In this document: positions 43,251-51,769 of the stretch, in pieces
Layout of the letters: every line of letters starts with the position of its first letter
Numbering within the stretch: position 1 is the first letter of the stretch
Assembly (NCBI GenBank): GCA_031394355.1
Contig: JANNSU010000022.1
Span: 93,215-157,214 of the forward strand
Direction: 5' to 3'
DNA length: 64,000 nt
DNA from: JAEUMY01 sp031394355
GTDB lineage: Bacteria > Pseudomonadota > Gammaproteobacteria > Burkholderiales > Usitatibacteraceae
The notes under the pieces: model-generated
Databases searched by the model: none
Told to the model about the DNA's origin: nothing
Seen by the model: the letters and a program-made list of their open reading frames with translations, nothing else
Made by a program: the position numbers and the translations under genes

Positions 43251-43558
43251 CTATCGCACCTTTGCCAACCGCTCCGCCATGCGCGTCTGCCACCCCGGTC
43301 CGGTGGCTTTCCATTTTTCGATCACATCCACCGACAAGCGCAACGAAATGAGCTTGCGCGGATTGGGTGAATGCGGACGGCCGCCCAGCCCCGCCCGGCC
43401 CCGGTACGCTTGGCACCACGCTCGAAGCAATAGTTGTCCGGGTCGGCCGGCTTCTCCATACCGAGCAGATCGCAGAGGTCGAGGAAATGCGCCTGCGCCC
43501 CGGCGCGCTCGGAGAGCTTGTTGTCTTGCCACTTATGGATGAAATCGGCGGGGGTCAT
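43251..43558 (-). pseudogene. fused relic: 5' end of RM gene joined to 3' end of brnA
   Basis: Read leftward, 43558 to ~43382 encodes the first 59 residues of the type IIG enzyme (MTPADFIHKWQDNKLSERAG, close to the intact MTPAEFIHKWQDNKLSERAG at 48786). It then continues at ~43385-43251 in another frame as the last 44 residues of BrnA (GGRPHSPNPRKLISLRLSVD). The intact locus has these two pieces in the opposite order. The palindrome beyond brnA (43202) is also conserved. Both genes are broken, so this is a scar of a lost second copy of the locus. Confidence 0.85.
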
Positions 43559-43855
43559 CTTTGTTGGGTTGTTCTGGTTGTCGTTGAAAGTTGAATGCTT
43601 CGATTCTGATCGATCTCCAGATAAGGCACCGCCCCCTTTGGAAAAGGGGGATTGAGGGGGATTTGGGATCGTTGCAAGTGCGAGCTGCCCAAGATCTCCC
43701 TCAATCCCGCTTTAGAAAAGAGGGAAGTGCCATGCAACGAACCCGCTTCGTTGCGCGGCTACCAGATTTCAACGAACTGCTGGTTGTTGTTGCGAATATT
43801 CGCATGTCCTGCCGCCCACCGCCCCACCATGGTTGATAGGGTCGCCGCGAACCAA
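43559..43855. other. repeat-rich gap between the RM relic and HicB
   Basis: No gene. It holds two copies of the CCCCTTTGGAAAAGGGGG-type repeat (43629-43667 and 43699-43720) and the palindrome at 43792-43803. Confidence 0.6.
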
Positions 43856-44191
43856 TCAGCCCGCTTTCACTGCCCGCTGCAATACCTCCGAGGCCCACTG
43901 GTTCAGGCTTTTGCCTTTGGACTGCGCCAGCACGAGCGCGCGGCCATGTACTTCAGGCGGTACGCGCAGCAACAGCTTCCCCGAAGCCGGTTTCTCGGGC
44001 TCGATGCCCTTTTCGTCGCATTCGACGAGATAGTCATCCACTGCGGTTTGGAACTCGGAACGCAATTGCTTCACGGTACTGCCGTGAAAGCTGATGATGT
44101 CGCGCAAACCCAATATGCGACCAACAAAAATGTTGTCGCGCTCGTCGTAGTCGACCCGTGCGGTATAGCCTTTATGTGTCATGGTATTCAT
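43856..44191 (-). CDS. hicB: HicB-family antitoxin
   Basis: A 111-residue antitoxin. The N-terminal partial RNase-H-like fold has YTARVDYDERDNIFVGRILGL and FHGSTVKQLRSEF; the C-terminal ribbon-helix-helix has SGKLLLRVPPEVHGRALVLAQSKGKSLNQW. Start at 44191 overlaps the stop of hicA (ATGA). Toxin before antitoxin is the usual hicAB order. Confidence 0.92.
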   Translation of the reverse strand: MNTMTHKGYTARVDYDERDNIFVGRILGLRDIISFHGSTVKQLRSEFQTAVDDYLVECDEKGIEPEKPASGKLLLRVPPEVHGRALVLAQSKGKSLNQWASEVLQRAVKAG

Positions 44192-44442
44192 GGTTTCACC
44201 CCTTGGCGCTGCAACAACTCGCGCGCCTCTTCGACCTGATAGCGCTTCGCTTCCTTGCCAGGATGCGGGCGATGGCAACGCCAGATTTCGTTCCCCAACT
44301 GAACTCGAATGCGAGATCCCTCGCGCTCTTCGATACGGCCACCCAAAGCCTTGAACAATGACTCAATATCCGCAAAGGGAATCGAGGCAGATGTTGGTTT
44401 GGCGAATACCGCAAGTAGCGTTTTTCGCTGTTTCGCGTTCAT
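44188..44442 (-). CDS. hicA: HicA-family toxin
   Basis: An 84-residue mRNA interferase. It contains LFKALGGRIEEREGSRIRVQLGN and CHRPHPGKEAKRYQVEEARELLQRQG. The usual GSH catalytic His is Arg here (GSR), with CHRPHP downstream as possible substitute; this is common in one HicA subgroup. A TGATATC...GATATCA inverted repeat just upstream (44450-44470) may be the operator. Confidence 0.88.
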   Translation of the reverse strand: MNAKQRKTLLAVFAKPTSASIPFADIESLFKALGGRIEEREGSRIRVQLGNEIWRCHRPHPGKEAKRYQVEEARELLQRQGVKP

Positions 44443-44449
44443 GGCAAAT

Positions 44450-44470
44450 GATATCGCGAAGTGATATCAC
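44450..44470. promoter_or_regulatory. likely hicAB operator
   Basis: TGATATC and GATATCA form an inverted repeat with a 7-base spacer, ~8 bp before the hicA ATG. HicB antitoxins use their ribbon-helix-helix to bind such sites; function here is inferred. Confidence 0.55.
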
Positions 44471-44541
44471 CTGGACAGCGATTTCGTCTCATTTGGCTAT
44501 TGGTTTCAAGCTGCTTGCGAGAATGATGCGAATATTCGCAA

Positions 44542-45027
44542 TCACCGCATCGCCGCCAGCATCTCCGCCGTCACACACACCGGCTTGTGAAACCAGAGCG
44601 ACACCTGCTGGCCCATCGCGGGGACACCATTCGCGCCGCCTTTCGGGCCGAAGCCTTGCCGGGAGTTGGCGCCGCCCCAGGTGTTGGACAGCAGCTTCGA
44701 CTCTGCACCTGACAGATCAAAGAGTTCAATACGGACCATTTCGCCCATCGCCTTGTCGCCCGACCGTTGCAGCCACTCGCGATACTTCTCGGCCGTCGCG
44801 GGCTCAATGCGCAGGCCCAGCTTGAATCCGTTCGGCAGCGCCACGGGCTTGATCTCACCTGCTGACGGGCGCCAGCGGAAGTCGTTCATGCCTTCGGTGG
44901 AGAGCCGTACGGTCTGCACGCCCTTGCCCTCTGATGGGCAGCTCGCTTGGGCCACGCCTGCAATGGTCAGCAAGGTGACGCTGACAAAAATCTGAACTGC
45001 AACTGAGAAACACTTCTTCGTCATCAT
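44542..45027 (-). CDS. secreted hypothetical protein
   Basis: A 161-residue exported protein: signal peptide ending AQAS, then CPSEGKGVQTVRLSTEG, NTWGGANSRQGFG and LWFHKPVCV with two Cys that could pair. No family recognised. It is leftward behind the PIN-like gene, between that and hicAB. Start MMTKKCF at 45027. Confidence 0.65.
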   Translation of the reverse strand: MMTKKCFSVAVQIFVSVTLLTIAGVAQASCPSEGKGVQTVRLSTEGMNDFRWRPSAGEIKPVALPNGFKLGLRIEPATAEKYREWLQRSGDKAMGEMVRIELFDLSGAESKLLSNTWGGANSRQGFGPKGGANGVPAMGQQVSLWFHKPVCVTAEMLAAMR

Positions 45028-45055
45028 GCTGACCTCCGTTGTTGGGTTGTTGTGT

Positions 45056-45784
45056 CTATTTGGGCAGTTTGTAGCTGACCTTGAGCCCTGCAACGACTAC
45101 ATATTTGCGGCTCACCAATTGATCAAACACTGACTGAGCCTCCGCCACGGGGCGATCATGGCCAATCTTTGAATGAATGGTATTCAGCAACCCCTTGCTG
45201 GTTTTCGGCGCCTTGTTGTTTGAATTTCGAGCCTTCAAGTCGGAGATCGCCCGCTCGAGCAGCGTTGCAACAACTGACTTGGCGGCTTGAGCGGCAGGCG
45301 GCTTAGCTTTGGCAACAGGTGTCTTCAATCTCGCAGCCGTCGGGGGCGGCGCAACCTTCTCGGGCTTCGCAGCAACCGCCGCTGGAAGTGCAAAGCAGGG
45401 CATGGACTCTATGGACTCCGACCGGGCCGAAAACACCTGCTTCGTCTTCAGGTGGCGGATTAGCGCGTCAAAACCTGTGTCCTTTGAAAGTATGTGAAAG
45501 AACCCGTTCGGGTCTTTCAGCACTAGCTGTCCCAGCGTGAAGATGATCAGAAAGTCGAGCGCGTTCTTGCCGCTTTCTGACAGCTCCACAAAGTCTGCGC
45601 GGTCGCCCTTGTTCTTGACGAGCGTGGCAACTTCGCGCGGCACATTGGCGTTGTTCTTGCCCAGAAACACAAGCAAGTAGAAGTTCGGGTCCAGCAGCGG
45701 CGTCATGGACTTGAGAGGCAGGCTCTCGTAGTCCACCAGCACGTAGTTTGTCTTGGTGATCGGCTTCTTCATGGTCACGCTCAA
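45056..45784 (-). CDS. PIN/NYN-like nuclease-domain protein coupled to the RM gene
   Basis: A ~242-residue protein. The N-terminal part (about 10-115) has YVLVDYESLP, SGKNALDFLIIFTLG and FHILSKDTGFDALI, acidic residues placed as in PIN/NYN RNases. An Ala/Pro/Lys linker (about 130-170) leads to a ~60-residue C-terminal domain (LLNTIHSKIGHDRPVAEAQSVFD) that looks like a winged helix. TTG at 45784 overlaps the RM stop (TTGA); ATG at 45772 is an alternative. The coupling suggests it works with the restriction enzyme. Confidence 0.72.
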   Translation of the reverse strand: MSVTMKKPITKTNYVLVDYESLPLKSMTPLLDPNFYLLVFLGKNNANVPREVATLVKNKGDRADFVELSESGKNALDFLIIFTLGQLVLKDPNGFFHILSKDTGFDALIRHLKTKQVFSARSESIESMPCFALPAAVAAKPEKVAPPPTAARLKTPVAKAKPPAAQAAKSVVATLLERAISDLKARNSNNKAPKTSKGLLNTIHSKIGHDRPVAEAQSVFDQLVSRKYVVVAGLKVSYKLPK

Positions 45785-48700
45785 CGCCCCGCCGCCGCGC
45801 GCTCAAGATTCAGCTTGAGCAGTCGGCGCAGGATTTCTTCATCGGGCATGTCGGGCGTGTAGTCGTCCCAGCCGTACGCGCGGGCGACGGCGGCATCGAG
45901 CGTGCGATGCGCATCTTCCAGCCACTGCACTTCGCCCTTCTCGCGCGCGTTGTAGAGATTGGTCAGCGTGCGCTTCTTGATCTCTTGCGAATATTCGGGC
46001 TTGGGGATGATGCGGTCGGGATAGCCGGGGACCACTTCAGGGACAACATCTACCCACTCGCGCGGGTTCAGCCAGTTTTCGCGCAGTTCGTTCAGGCGCT
46101 TCGCGGCTGCGGCGATGTCGGCGGCGTGCAAGTTGTTGTATTGCTCGGGCTTGAGATTGGGGGTGAGGCCTTCGGGGAAGGGGAAGGTTTCGAAGCATGA
46201 AGTAGGGGTATAGCGCGGGCGATCCTCTAGCGAAGTTCCAAGCCGAAGGGACCAAATTTCGTGCTGTCTTGAATGGACAAGTCCGAAGAACTCATCGTCG
46301 CACTTTGCAAAGCAGTAGACACCATCGTCAATTAGAACTGACTGATCGACAAATACGAACGCTCGAAACTTTGAAACCCGTGGAGTTATCACAAACCGAG
46401 GGATGTTCTTAAGTGCGACCCGCATTCCGACACACACTTCTGAGTGAAGCCACCACCGGGACCTTCTAGAATCGCGACGGTTCTGATCACGAACTGGCTT
46501 CACCAATTTAAGTGCATGGCCAAACGGCATCTCATATAAGGCGGCCTCAGCCTCGCTCACACTTGTACCAAAGTCGACAATCCACTTGTCTGGATTGCGT
46601 TTAACTATTGCACTGCCATTTCTCCAAGGCTTTAGAACTTCTCGGTTTGAACGCCCATCGGGATTAGGGCTGACCAACCAACGTCTAGCAAGGTCGGCAT
46701 CAATATCAAAGTCACCGCCTTTCTTCGTGCCGCTAAACGAAATGTTCAAATTCGGTGAGAGCCGACAAGCTTGGGTGAGGTCAAGGACTTCCGATTGATG
46801 CGCATTTCCGGAAAGGTCTGAATTAATGCTACTTACTTGTCGGCCGTCGAGCATCGTCTTCAGGGCTGAATCTTTGACTTCGGTGTGCCGTGCGAAACAA
46901 ACAATGGAAACACGCACGGCTGCACCTTCGTTTATCCAGTTCTCATCTGACCAAGCATTGAATATTTGTCCGGCCTTCACAATCTGTTCGAGCACTTGGC
47001 GATTCATCCCGCCGCGTATGGAATTGGTTGCGACTAGGCCAACCCGTAACGCATTGTCCGAGGTCAGGGAGTGCAATCCCTTTGCGAACCAGAAGCAAAC
47101 CAAATCAGCGCCACCTGGAACATCGCCGTCATAGAGGCCCCGTACCTCGTTCGTGTAGGAATCTCCAAATTCGTCCCGCATCTTGCTGCCGCCCAAGAAA
47201 GGCGGGTTGCCGATGATCACATCAATCTTCGGCCACTCCGCACGTGCGGAATCCGGCAGTAATTCAAAATCTGTTCTTTCGGTTACGTCTAGCTGACCAG
47301 CCCGGTTTAGCGAAGACCGCCAAGAATCCTCGGCCTCTTTTCGAGGGTATGAAACGAGAGAGTCACGGCACTGGATGCCATCAAGCTTTTTGAGAACTGG
47401 CTCCTTGCTGGGCGCGAAGCCGTGCTTCAGCATCCACTGGATGTCACCGATCCAGACGGTGACTTTGGCCAACTCCGCCGCGTAGGGGCTGATCTCAATG
47501 CCGTGCATGGACTGCGGGCCGACCTCGGGGAAGCCGCGCTCCAGGCCCAGCGCCTCGGCCTCCAGATCAACGCGAAGCTCGATGTCTTTCAATGACTGGA
47601 GGGCCAGGTAAAGAAAGTTGCCGCTGCCGCAGGCAGGGTCGAGCACCTTGAAGTTCTTCAGCTTTTCCTTGAAGGCGATGTAGCGGCGGACAGCGTCCTT
47701 GAGCGCGTTGGTGGCCTTTGTCTTTTCGCTGGCCTTCTTGCTGCTCTCGAACTGGTGCATCACGTCCATCTGTGCGGTGATGGCTTTCTTCTCCTCCGCC
47801 CACTCGGCCAGCAGCGGCTCGACGATGACGGGATTGACGATGCGCATGATGGACACGGGGTCGGTGTAGTGCGCGCCGAGCTGGCTGCGCTTGGCCGGGT
47901 CCAGGCCGCGCTCGAACAGGGTGCCGAAAATGGAGGGCTCGATGGCGCTCCAATCCAGCAGGGAAACGTTGATGAGTTTGTCGATGTCATCCGCATTCAG
48001 CGGCAGGGTGAGGTCGTCATCGAAGAGCCCGCCGTTGAACCACTGGATGATGTGCTCGCCGAAATCGCCGTTGCGGGTGGACATGGCGTGGAACAGCTTC
48101 TTGATCTGCGCCTGGCAGCGGGCGACATCCTTGCGGCCATTGTTGAGGATGGTGCTGAAAATCTGGTTAGGCAGCAGCGGATCGCTGGCCGGGCCTTTGG
48201 CGTCTTCGGCGAAGAGGCAGAAGATGATCTTGTTGAGGAAATGCGCCACCTGGTGCGGCTCGTGCCCGCGCTGTTGGAGCTGCCACGCGAGATCACCGAT
48301 GAGCTTGGCGGCCTGCAGGGTGATGGCGGTGCGGGTGCGCTGGGGCTTGAAGGACTCGGGCTTGTCGAACAGCCAGCGGAGCTTCTGCAGATTCTCCGGC
48401 GTGCCGATGTCGGCCAGCGCGATGGTGTGCACGTCCGACGGCGTGCCGGTGAAGTGGGTGTGGATTTCGATGCGCAGACGGTCGCTCACGACCAGGAGCG
48501 GCGGGTTGTCCAGCGCCAGCGCGTAGGTCATCAACTGCTTCAGCGCGGTTTCAAGATTGGCGCCCGGCGCCTTGTACTCCCAGGCAAAGTTGTGGCGCTT
48601 CCACACGTCTGCCCAGCCCCGTCCGGCCCCCGTGCGCTTGGCCCCGCGCTCGAAGCAGTAGTTGTCCGGGTCGGCGGGCCGCTCCATGCCGAGCAGGTCG

Positions 48701-48786
48701 CAGAGGTCAGTGAAGTGCAACTGCGCCCCGGCGCGCTCGGAGAGCTTGTTGTCCTGCCACTTATGGATGAATTCGGCGGGGGTCAT
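45781..48786 (-). CDS. type IIG (MmeI-like) restriction endonuclease-methyltransferase
   Basis: A 1001-residue single-chain R-M enzyme. N-terminal part (about 1-180) includes WADVWKRHNFAWEYK, a likely PD-ExK-type nuclease core. Adenine-methyltransferase motif I VLDPACGSGNFLYLAL is near 380 and motif IV IGNPPFLGG near 524; the C-terminal third holds the target-recognition domain. The middle (about residues 475-862, nt 46200-47360) is distinctly less GC-rich than the flanks, so it looks exchanged. A degenerate palindrome at 45987 encodes PEYSQE. It is intact, followed by the PIN-like gene and preceded by brnTA. Confidence 0.88.
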   Translation of the reverse strand: MTPAEFIHKWQDNKLSERAGAQLHFTDLCDLLGMERPADPDNYCFERGAKRTGAGRGWADVWKRHNFAWEYKAPGANLETALKQLMTYALALDNPPLLVVSDRLRIEIHTHFTGTPSDVHTIALADIGTPENLQKLRWLFDKPESFKPQRTRTAITLQAAKLIGDLAWQLQQRGHEPHQVAHFLNKIIFCLFAEDAKGPASDPLLPNQIFSTILNNGRKDVARCQAQIKKLFHAMSTRNGDFGEHIIQWFNGGLFDDDLTLPLNADDIDKLINVSLLDWSAIEPSIFGTLFERGLDPAKRSQLGAHYTDPVSIMRIVNPVIVEPLLAEWAEEKKAITAQMDVMHQFESSKKASEKTKATNALKDAVRRYIAFKEKLKNFKVLDPACGSGNFLYLALQSLKDIELRVDLEAEALGLERGFPEVGPQSMHGIEISPYAAELAKVTVWIGDIQWMLKHGFAPSKEPVLKKLDGIQCRDSLVSYPRKEAEDSWRSSLNRAGQLDVTERTDFELLPDSARAEWPKIDVIIGNPPFLGGSKMRDEFGDSYTNEVRGLYDGDVPGGADLVCFWFAKGLHSLTSDNALRVGLVATNSIRGGMNRQVLEQIVKAGQIFNAWSDENWINEGAAVRVSIVCFARHTEVKDSALKTMLDGRQVSSINSDLSGNAHQSEVLDLTQACRLSPNLNISFSGTKKGGDFDIDADLARRWLVSPNPDGRSNREVLKPWRNGSAIVKRNPDKWIVDFGTSVSEAEAALYEMPFGHALKLVKPVRDQNRRDSRRSRWWLHSEVCVGMRVALKNIPRFVITPRVSKFRAFVFVDQSVLIDDGVYCFAKCDDEFFGLVHSRQHEIWSLRLGTSLEDRPRYTPTSCFETFPFPEGLTPNLKPEQYNNLHAADIAAAAKRLNELRENWLNPREWVDVVPEVVPGYPDRIIPKPEYSQEIKKRTLTNLYNAREKGEVQWLEDAHRTLDAAVARAYGWDDYTPDMPDEEILRRLLKLNLERAAAGR

Positions 48787-48860
48787 TTCGGGTCAATTGT
48801 TCTTGTTGTGGCGAATATTCGCATGCGCCGCGTTCAATGCGGCTGCCAAGGCTGCAAAAA

Positions 48861-49136
48861 CTATCGCACCTTCGCCAGCCGCTCCGCCATGCGCGTCTGC
48901 CACCCCGGTCCGGAAGCTTTCCACTTCTCGATGACATCAACCGGCAAGCGCAATGAAATGAGTTTGCGTGGGTTGGGTGAGAGCGGACGTCCACCTTTGT
49001 TCACACTGGCGCGAGCCAGCACTGCATTGGTCAACTCAGGCAGTTCGTCAAATTCCTCCGCCGCGATGCGATGAGCATCAACGCGTTGGAGATCACTTTT
49101 CAAGGATCGGCGCGATGCGGGCTTGTTCGCGTTCAT
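48861..49136 (-). CDS. brnA: BrnA-family antitoxin
   Basis: A 91-residue ribbon-helix-helix antitoxin: a basic N-terminus, then GGRPLSPNPRKLISLRLPVD and VIEKWKASGPGWQTRMAERL. It overlaps brnT by 44 bp, as usual. Its last 44 residues are copied in the relic at 43251-43385. Confidence 0.92.
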   Translation of the reverse strand: MNANKPASRRSLKSDLQRVDAHRIAAEEFDELPELTNAVLARASVNKGGRPLSPNPRKLISLRLPVDVIEKWKASGPGWQTRMAERLAKVR

Positions 49137-49368
49137 TGGCTTTCCTCATGCTGAAAACGTGGCGGTCCTCGCCACGAGGGGTGTATCCGATCACAACCAT
49201 GCGACCTTCAAGATAGCCGTAGCAGATGATGCGTGGCTCACCGTAGTCCTGGCGCTCATCTTGAATCTCCAGGGTCATGCCTTCAAAAACGAGCTCAGCG
49301 TCTTCAAACGCAAGGCCGCGCTCGGCGAAAGTCTTGTCCCGTTTGACTGGATCGAAGGTAATGGGCAC
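49093..49368 (-). CDS. brnT: BrnT-family toxin
   Basis: A 91-residue RelE-like ribonuclease toxin. FDPVKRDKTFAERGLAFEDAELVF at the start, then RIICYGYLEGRMVVIGYTPRGEDRHVFSMRKANERE, the BrnT signature with Arg/Lys/Glu active-site residues. A TTGTATATACAA palindrome lies 9 bp upstream (49377-49388), probably the BrnA operator. Confidence 0.93.
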   Translation of the reverse strand: MPITFDPVKRDKTFAERGLAFEDAELVFEGMTLEIQDERQDYGEPRIICYGYLEGRMVVIGYTPRGEDRHVFSMRKANEREQARIAPILEK

Positions 49369-49376
49369 GGCGGTTA

Positions 49377-49388
49377 TTGTATATACAA
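49377..49388. promoter_or_regulatory. likely brnTA operator/promoter
   Basis: TTGTATATACAA is a perfect 12-bp palindrome immediately before brnT, covering a possible -10. BrnA represses its own promoter in known systems; here this is inferred. Confidence 0.55.
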
Positions 49389-49453
49389 AAACTTTGGGCA
49401 GGCAAGCTGATTGGGAGTAGGCTCAGAACCAATCTTTGCATGAACGACACTGG

Positions 49454-49473
49454 ATTCCTGCCTTCGCAGGAAT
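49454..49473. repeat. ATTCCTGC-CTTC-GCAGGAAT hairpin repeat
   Basis: A perfect inverted repeat of the kind widely scattered in Proteobacteria (GGATTCCTGCnnnnGCAGGAATGACG). It lies between brnT and the DMT gene, next to the palindrome at 49491. A related inverted pair (CCCTGCGAAAG ... CTTTCGCCGGGG) lies at 54955-55023. Confidence 0.65.
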
Positions 49474-49538
49474 GACGGAATGGGAGTAGTGCGAATATTC
49501 GCTACCATCCAAGCTGAATCTCCTTCCAAGTTGCCGTC

Positions 49539-50423
49539 TTGTCTTCCACCCCAAACTCCGCGCACCGCCTCTGGCTCGCCGCCACACCCGCGCTCTTCGT
49601 CTTCCTCTGGAGCACGGGCTTCATCGGGGCGAAGTACGGCGTGCCGTATGCGGAGCCGTTCACGTTCCTCGGCATCCGCATGGCGCTGGCGTCCGGGCTG
49701 TTGCTGCTGCTGGCGCTGGCGATGCGAGCGCCGTGGCCGAGCCTGCGTTCAGCAGGACACACCGCGATTGCCGGGCTGCTGGTGCATGGCTTCTATCTGG
49801 GCGGCGTGTTCTATGCGGTGTTGATGAAAGTGCCGCTGGGTCAGGTGGCGCTCATCGTGGGGCTACAGCCGGTGCTGACGGCCTTTCTGGCCGGGCCGAT
49901 CTTTGGCGATCGGCTGTCACGGGTGCAGTGGGCGGGCATCGCGCTGGGCTTCCTCGGCGTGGTGCTCGTGGTGTCGGCCAAGACGGGTGGCGAGATTGCC
50001 AGCCCGGCGGGCATCGCCTGCTGCATCGCGGCACTCGGGGGCATCACCGCGGGGACGCTGTATCAGAAACGGTTCTGCACGGATCTCGACATCCGCACCA
50101 GCGGGGTCATCCAGTTCGCCGTGACAGGCATTGCGTTCGGGCTGGGCGCGGTGGTGCTGGAGACGCGGGTGGTGGTCTGGAACGGGCAATTCATCTTCGC
50201 GCTGGCGTGGCTGACGCTGGTGTTGAGCCTGGGTGCGATCACGCTGCTGTATGTCCTGATCCGAAACGGCGCCTCGGCCAAGGTGGCCAGCCTCTTCTTT
50301 TTGACCCCGCCGGTGACTGCGGTGCTGGCCTACTTCCTGTTTGGTGAAGTGCTATCCTTCTCGGCCCTTATCGGGCTGGTGGTGACCGCAATCGGTGTGG
50401 CGCTGGTGGCTCGGGGGAAGTGA
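49539..50423 (+). CDS. EamA/DMT-family membrane transporter
   Basis: A 294-residue inner-membrane protein with ten predicted helices in two EamA halves: FLWSTGFIGAKYGVPYAEPFTFLGIRM in the first and the PPVTAVLAYFLFGEVLSFSALIG segment in the second. Transports a metabolite or drug outward in family members; the substrate is unknown. TTG at 49539 is the start used. Confidence 0.88.
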   Translation: MSSTPNSAHRLWLAATPALFVFLWSTGFIGAKYGVPYAEPFTFLGIRMALASGLLLLLALAMRAPWPSLRSAGHTAIAGLLVHGFYLGGVFYAVLMKVPLGQVALIVGLQPVLTAFLAGPIFGDRLSRVQWAGIALGFLGVVLVVSAKTGGEIASPAGIACCIAALGGITAGTLYQKRFCTDLDIRTSGVIQFAVTGIAFGLGAVVLETRVVVWNGQFIFALAWLTLVLSLGAITLLYVLIRNGASAKVASLFFLTPPVTAVLAYFLFGEVLSFSALIGLVVTAIGVALVARGK

Positions 50424-50460
50424 CAACTGACTGTTCGTTGCGTTTTTCACGGAGACATTC

Positions 50461-50874
50461 ATGCTCAGGATCACCATCCAAACAACGGTCAAATCAAGTA
50501 TTGAAAAGGTATGGCAAGCCTGGACAACACCAGCAGACATAAATCAGTGGAATGCAGCCAGTGATGACTGGCACAACCCGAAAAGCACAAACGATCTTCG
50601 GGTTGGCGGAAAATTCTCCTATCGCATGGAAGCGAAAGACGAGAGCATGGGTTTTGATTTTGAAGGAACATACACAAAGATCGTGCACGAAGAGCTAATC
50701 GAGTATGTTCTGGAAGACGGGCGTACCGTGTCGGTTGCTTTTGAGCCAGTGTCTGAGGGCATTACAGTTGTCGAAGCGTTCGATGCTGAGGATTCCAATT
50801 CTGCTGAAATGCAGCGGCAGGGCTGGCGAAGCATCCTCGACCGTTTTGGTTCGTATGTCGAAGCGCACAAATAG
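50461..50874 (+). CDS. AHSA1/SRPBCC-family protein
   Basis: A 137-residue START-like fold protein with SIEKVWQAWTTPADINQWN, LRVGGKFSYRME and GWRSILDRFGSYVEAHK. Members bind hydrophobic ligands or assist stress responses; the role is unknown. GC content is visibly lower than in the neighbouring genes, pointing to acquisition. A structured stretch follows to 51015. Confidence 0.88.
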   Translation: MLRITIQTTVKSSIEKVWQAWTTPADINQWNAASDDWHNPKSTNDLRVGGKFSYRMEAKDESMGFDFEGTYTKIVHEELIEYVLEDGRTVSVAFEPVSEGITVVEAFDAEDSNSAEMQRQGWRSILDRFGSYVEAHK

Positions 50875-51015
50875 CCAGCTACTAACATGGCGCTCAACCT
50901 TGCTCCCTTCGGTCGCTGGTTGCTGCGCAATAAAGCCGCGCAGCGCAGTTTAGCTCTACGATAACTCCGCATTGATTCCGCTACGGATCAATGCGTTGCA
51001 CAACAGGACCGCACC

Positions 51016-51594
51016 ATGACCACCATCGTCGTTGTCAAAAAAAATGGCATGACCATCATCGCCGGTGACTCCCTCACCACGTTCGGCTCCACCCGGCTCT
51101 CGTCCCGGCACGATGCCTCGCCGGACAAGATCCTGAAACACAAGGGGTCCTATTTCGGCGTGGCGGGCTCCGCCGCACATCAGGTCGTGCTGGAGAATCT
51201 GCTGAATCGAAACCCGGACTTCAACTTCAACAGCAAGGAACACATCTACGAAAGTTTCCGCAAGATGCATCCGCTCTTGAAGGAAGAGGCGTTCCTCAAC
51301 CCGAAGGAGGAGGACGACGATCCCTATGAATCGAGCCAGCTGACCACGCTCATCAGCAACGCCAGCGGCATCTACGGCGTGTATTCGATGCGCGAGGTGT
51401 TCGAGTTCGAGACGTTCTGGTCCATCGGCTCCGGCCGCGACTATGCGCTGGGTGCCATGCATCAGGTGTTTCTGAACAAGAAAGCCACGGCCGAGGAAGT
51501 CGCCCGCGCAGGCATTCTGGCTGGCGCAGAGTTCGATACAGGCACGGCGCTGCCGATGACGCTGTACAAGGTGAAGTCGGCGAAGGCCGCCTGA
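51016..51594 (+). CDS. betaproteobacterial proteasome homologue (BPH-type Ntn hydrolase)
   Basis: A 192-residue protein starting MTTIVVVKKNG; removal of Met would expose Thr1, the nucleophile. AGDSL holds the Asp17 equivalent and SPDKILKHKG the Lys33 equivalent; GVAGSAAHQ is the conserved glycine turn. This is the plan of 20S proteasome beta-type proteins of the BPH family (related to Anbu and HslV). The protein is probably a self-compartmentalising peptidase. No ATPase partner is beside it. Confidence 0.82.
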   Translation: MTTIVVVKKNGMTIIAGDSLTTFGSTRLSSRHDASPDKILKHKGSYFGVAGSAAHQVVLENLLNRNPDFNFNSKEHIYESFRKMHPLLKEEAFLNPKEEDDDPYESSQLTTLISNASGIYGVYSMREVFEFETFWSIGSGRDYALGAMHQVFLNKKATAEEVARAGILAGAEFDTGTALPMTLYKVKSAKAA

Positions 51595-51769
51595 CGGCTC
51601 GGGGCTGGGGGCTGGGGGTTTGGGGTCGTAACATCTTGCGTTGCTTCCCTTTGCAACGGTGGATCGGGGGGCCTCTTGCCGCTATCATCGGATTAACATC
51701 CCCCCTGCCCCCCTCTGCCAAAGGTGGGATTGAATCGAACCCCGAATCCCGAGCCCCGAATCCCGAAAG
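51595..51769. repeat. G-rich/C-rich inverted-repeat element between BPH and the amidotransferase gene
   Basis: GGCTCGGGGCTGGGGGCTGG near 51597-51620 and CCCCGAATCCCGAGCCCCGA near 51740-51765 form inverted arms of the same kind that flank the S23 gene at 57720-58167. The inner part has a CCCCCTGCCCCCCTCTGCCA repeat. No gene. Confidence 0.7.

Noticed and set aside
50875..51015. Possible integron attC site behind the AHSA1 gene (CTAACATGGCGCTCAACC ... GTTTAGC)
   Set aside because: It can form a GCGC/CAACC hairpin, but the outer R boxes do not pair and no GTTRRRY site is in place; no integrase is near. The lower GC of the AHSA1 gene keeps the idea open but unsupported.
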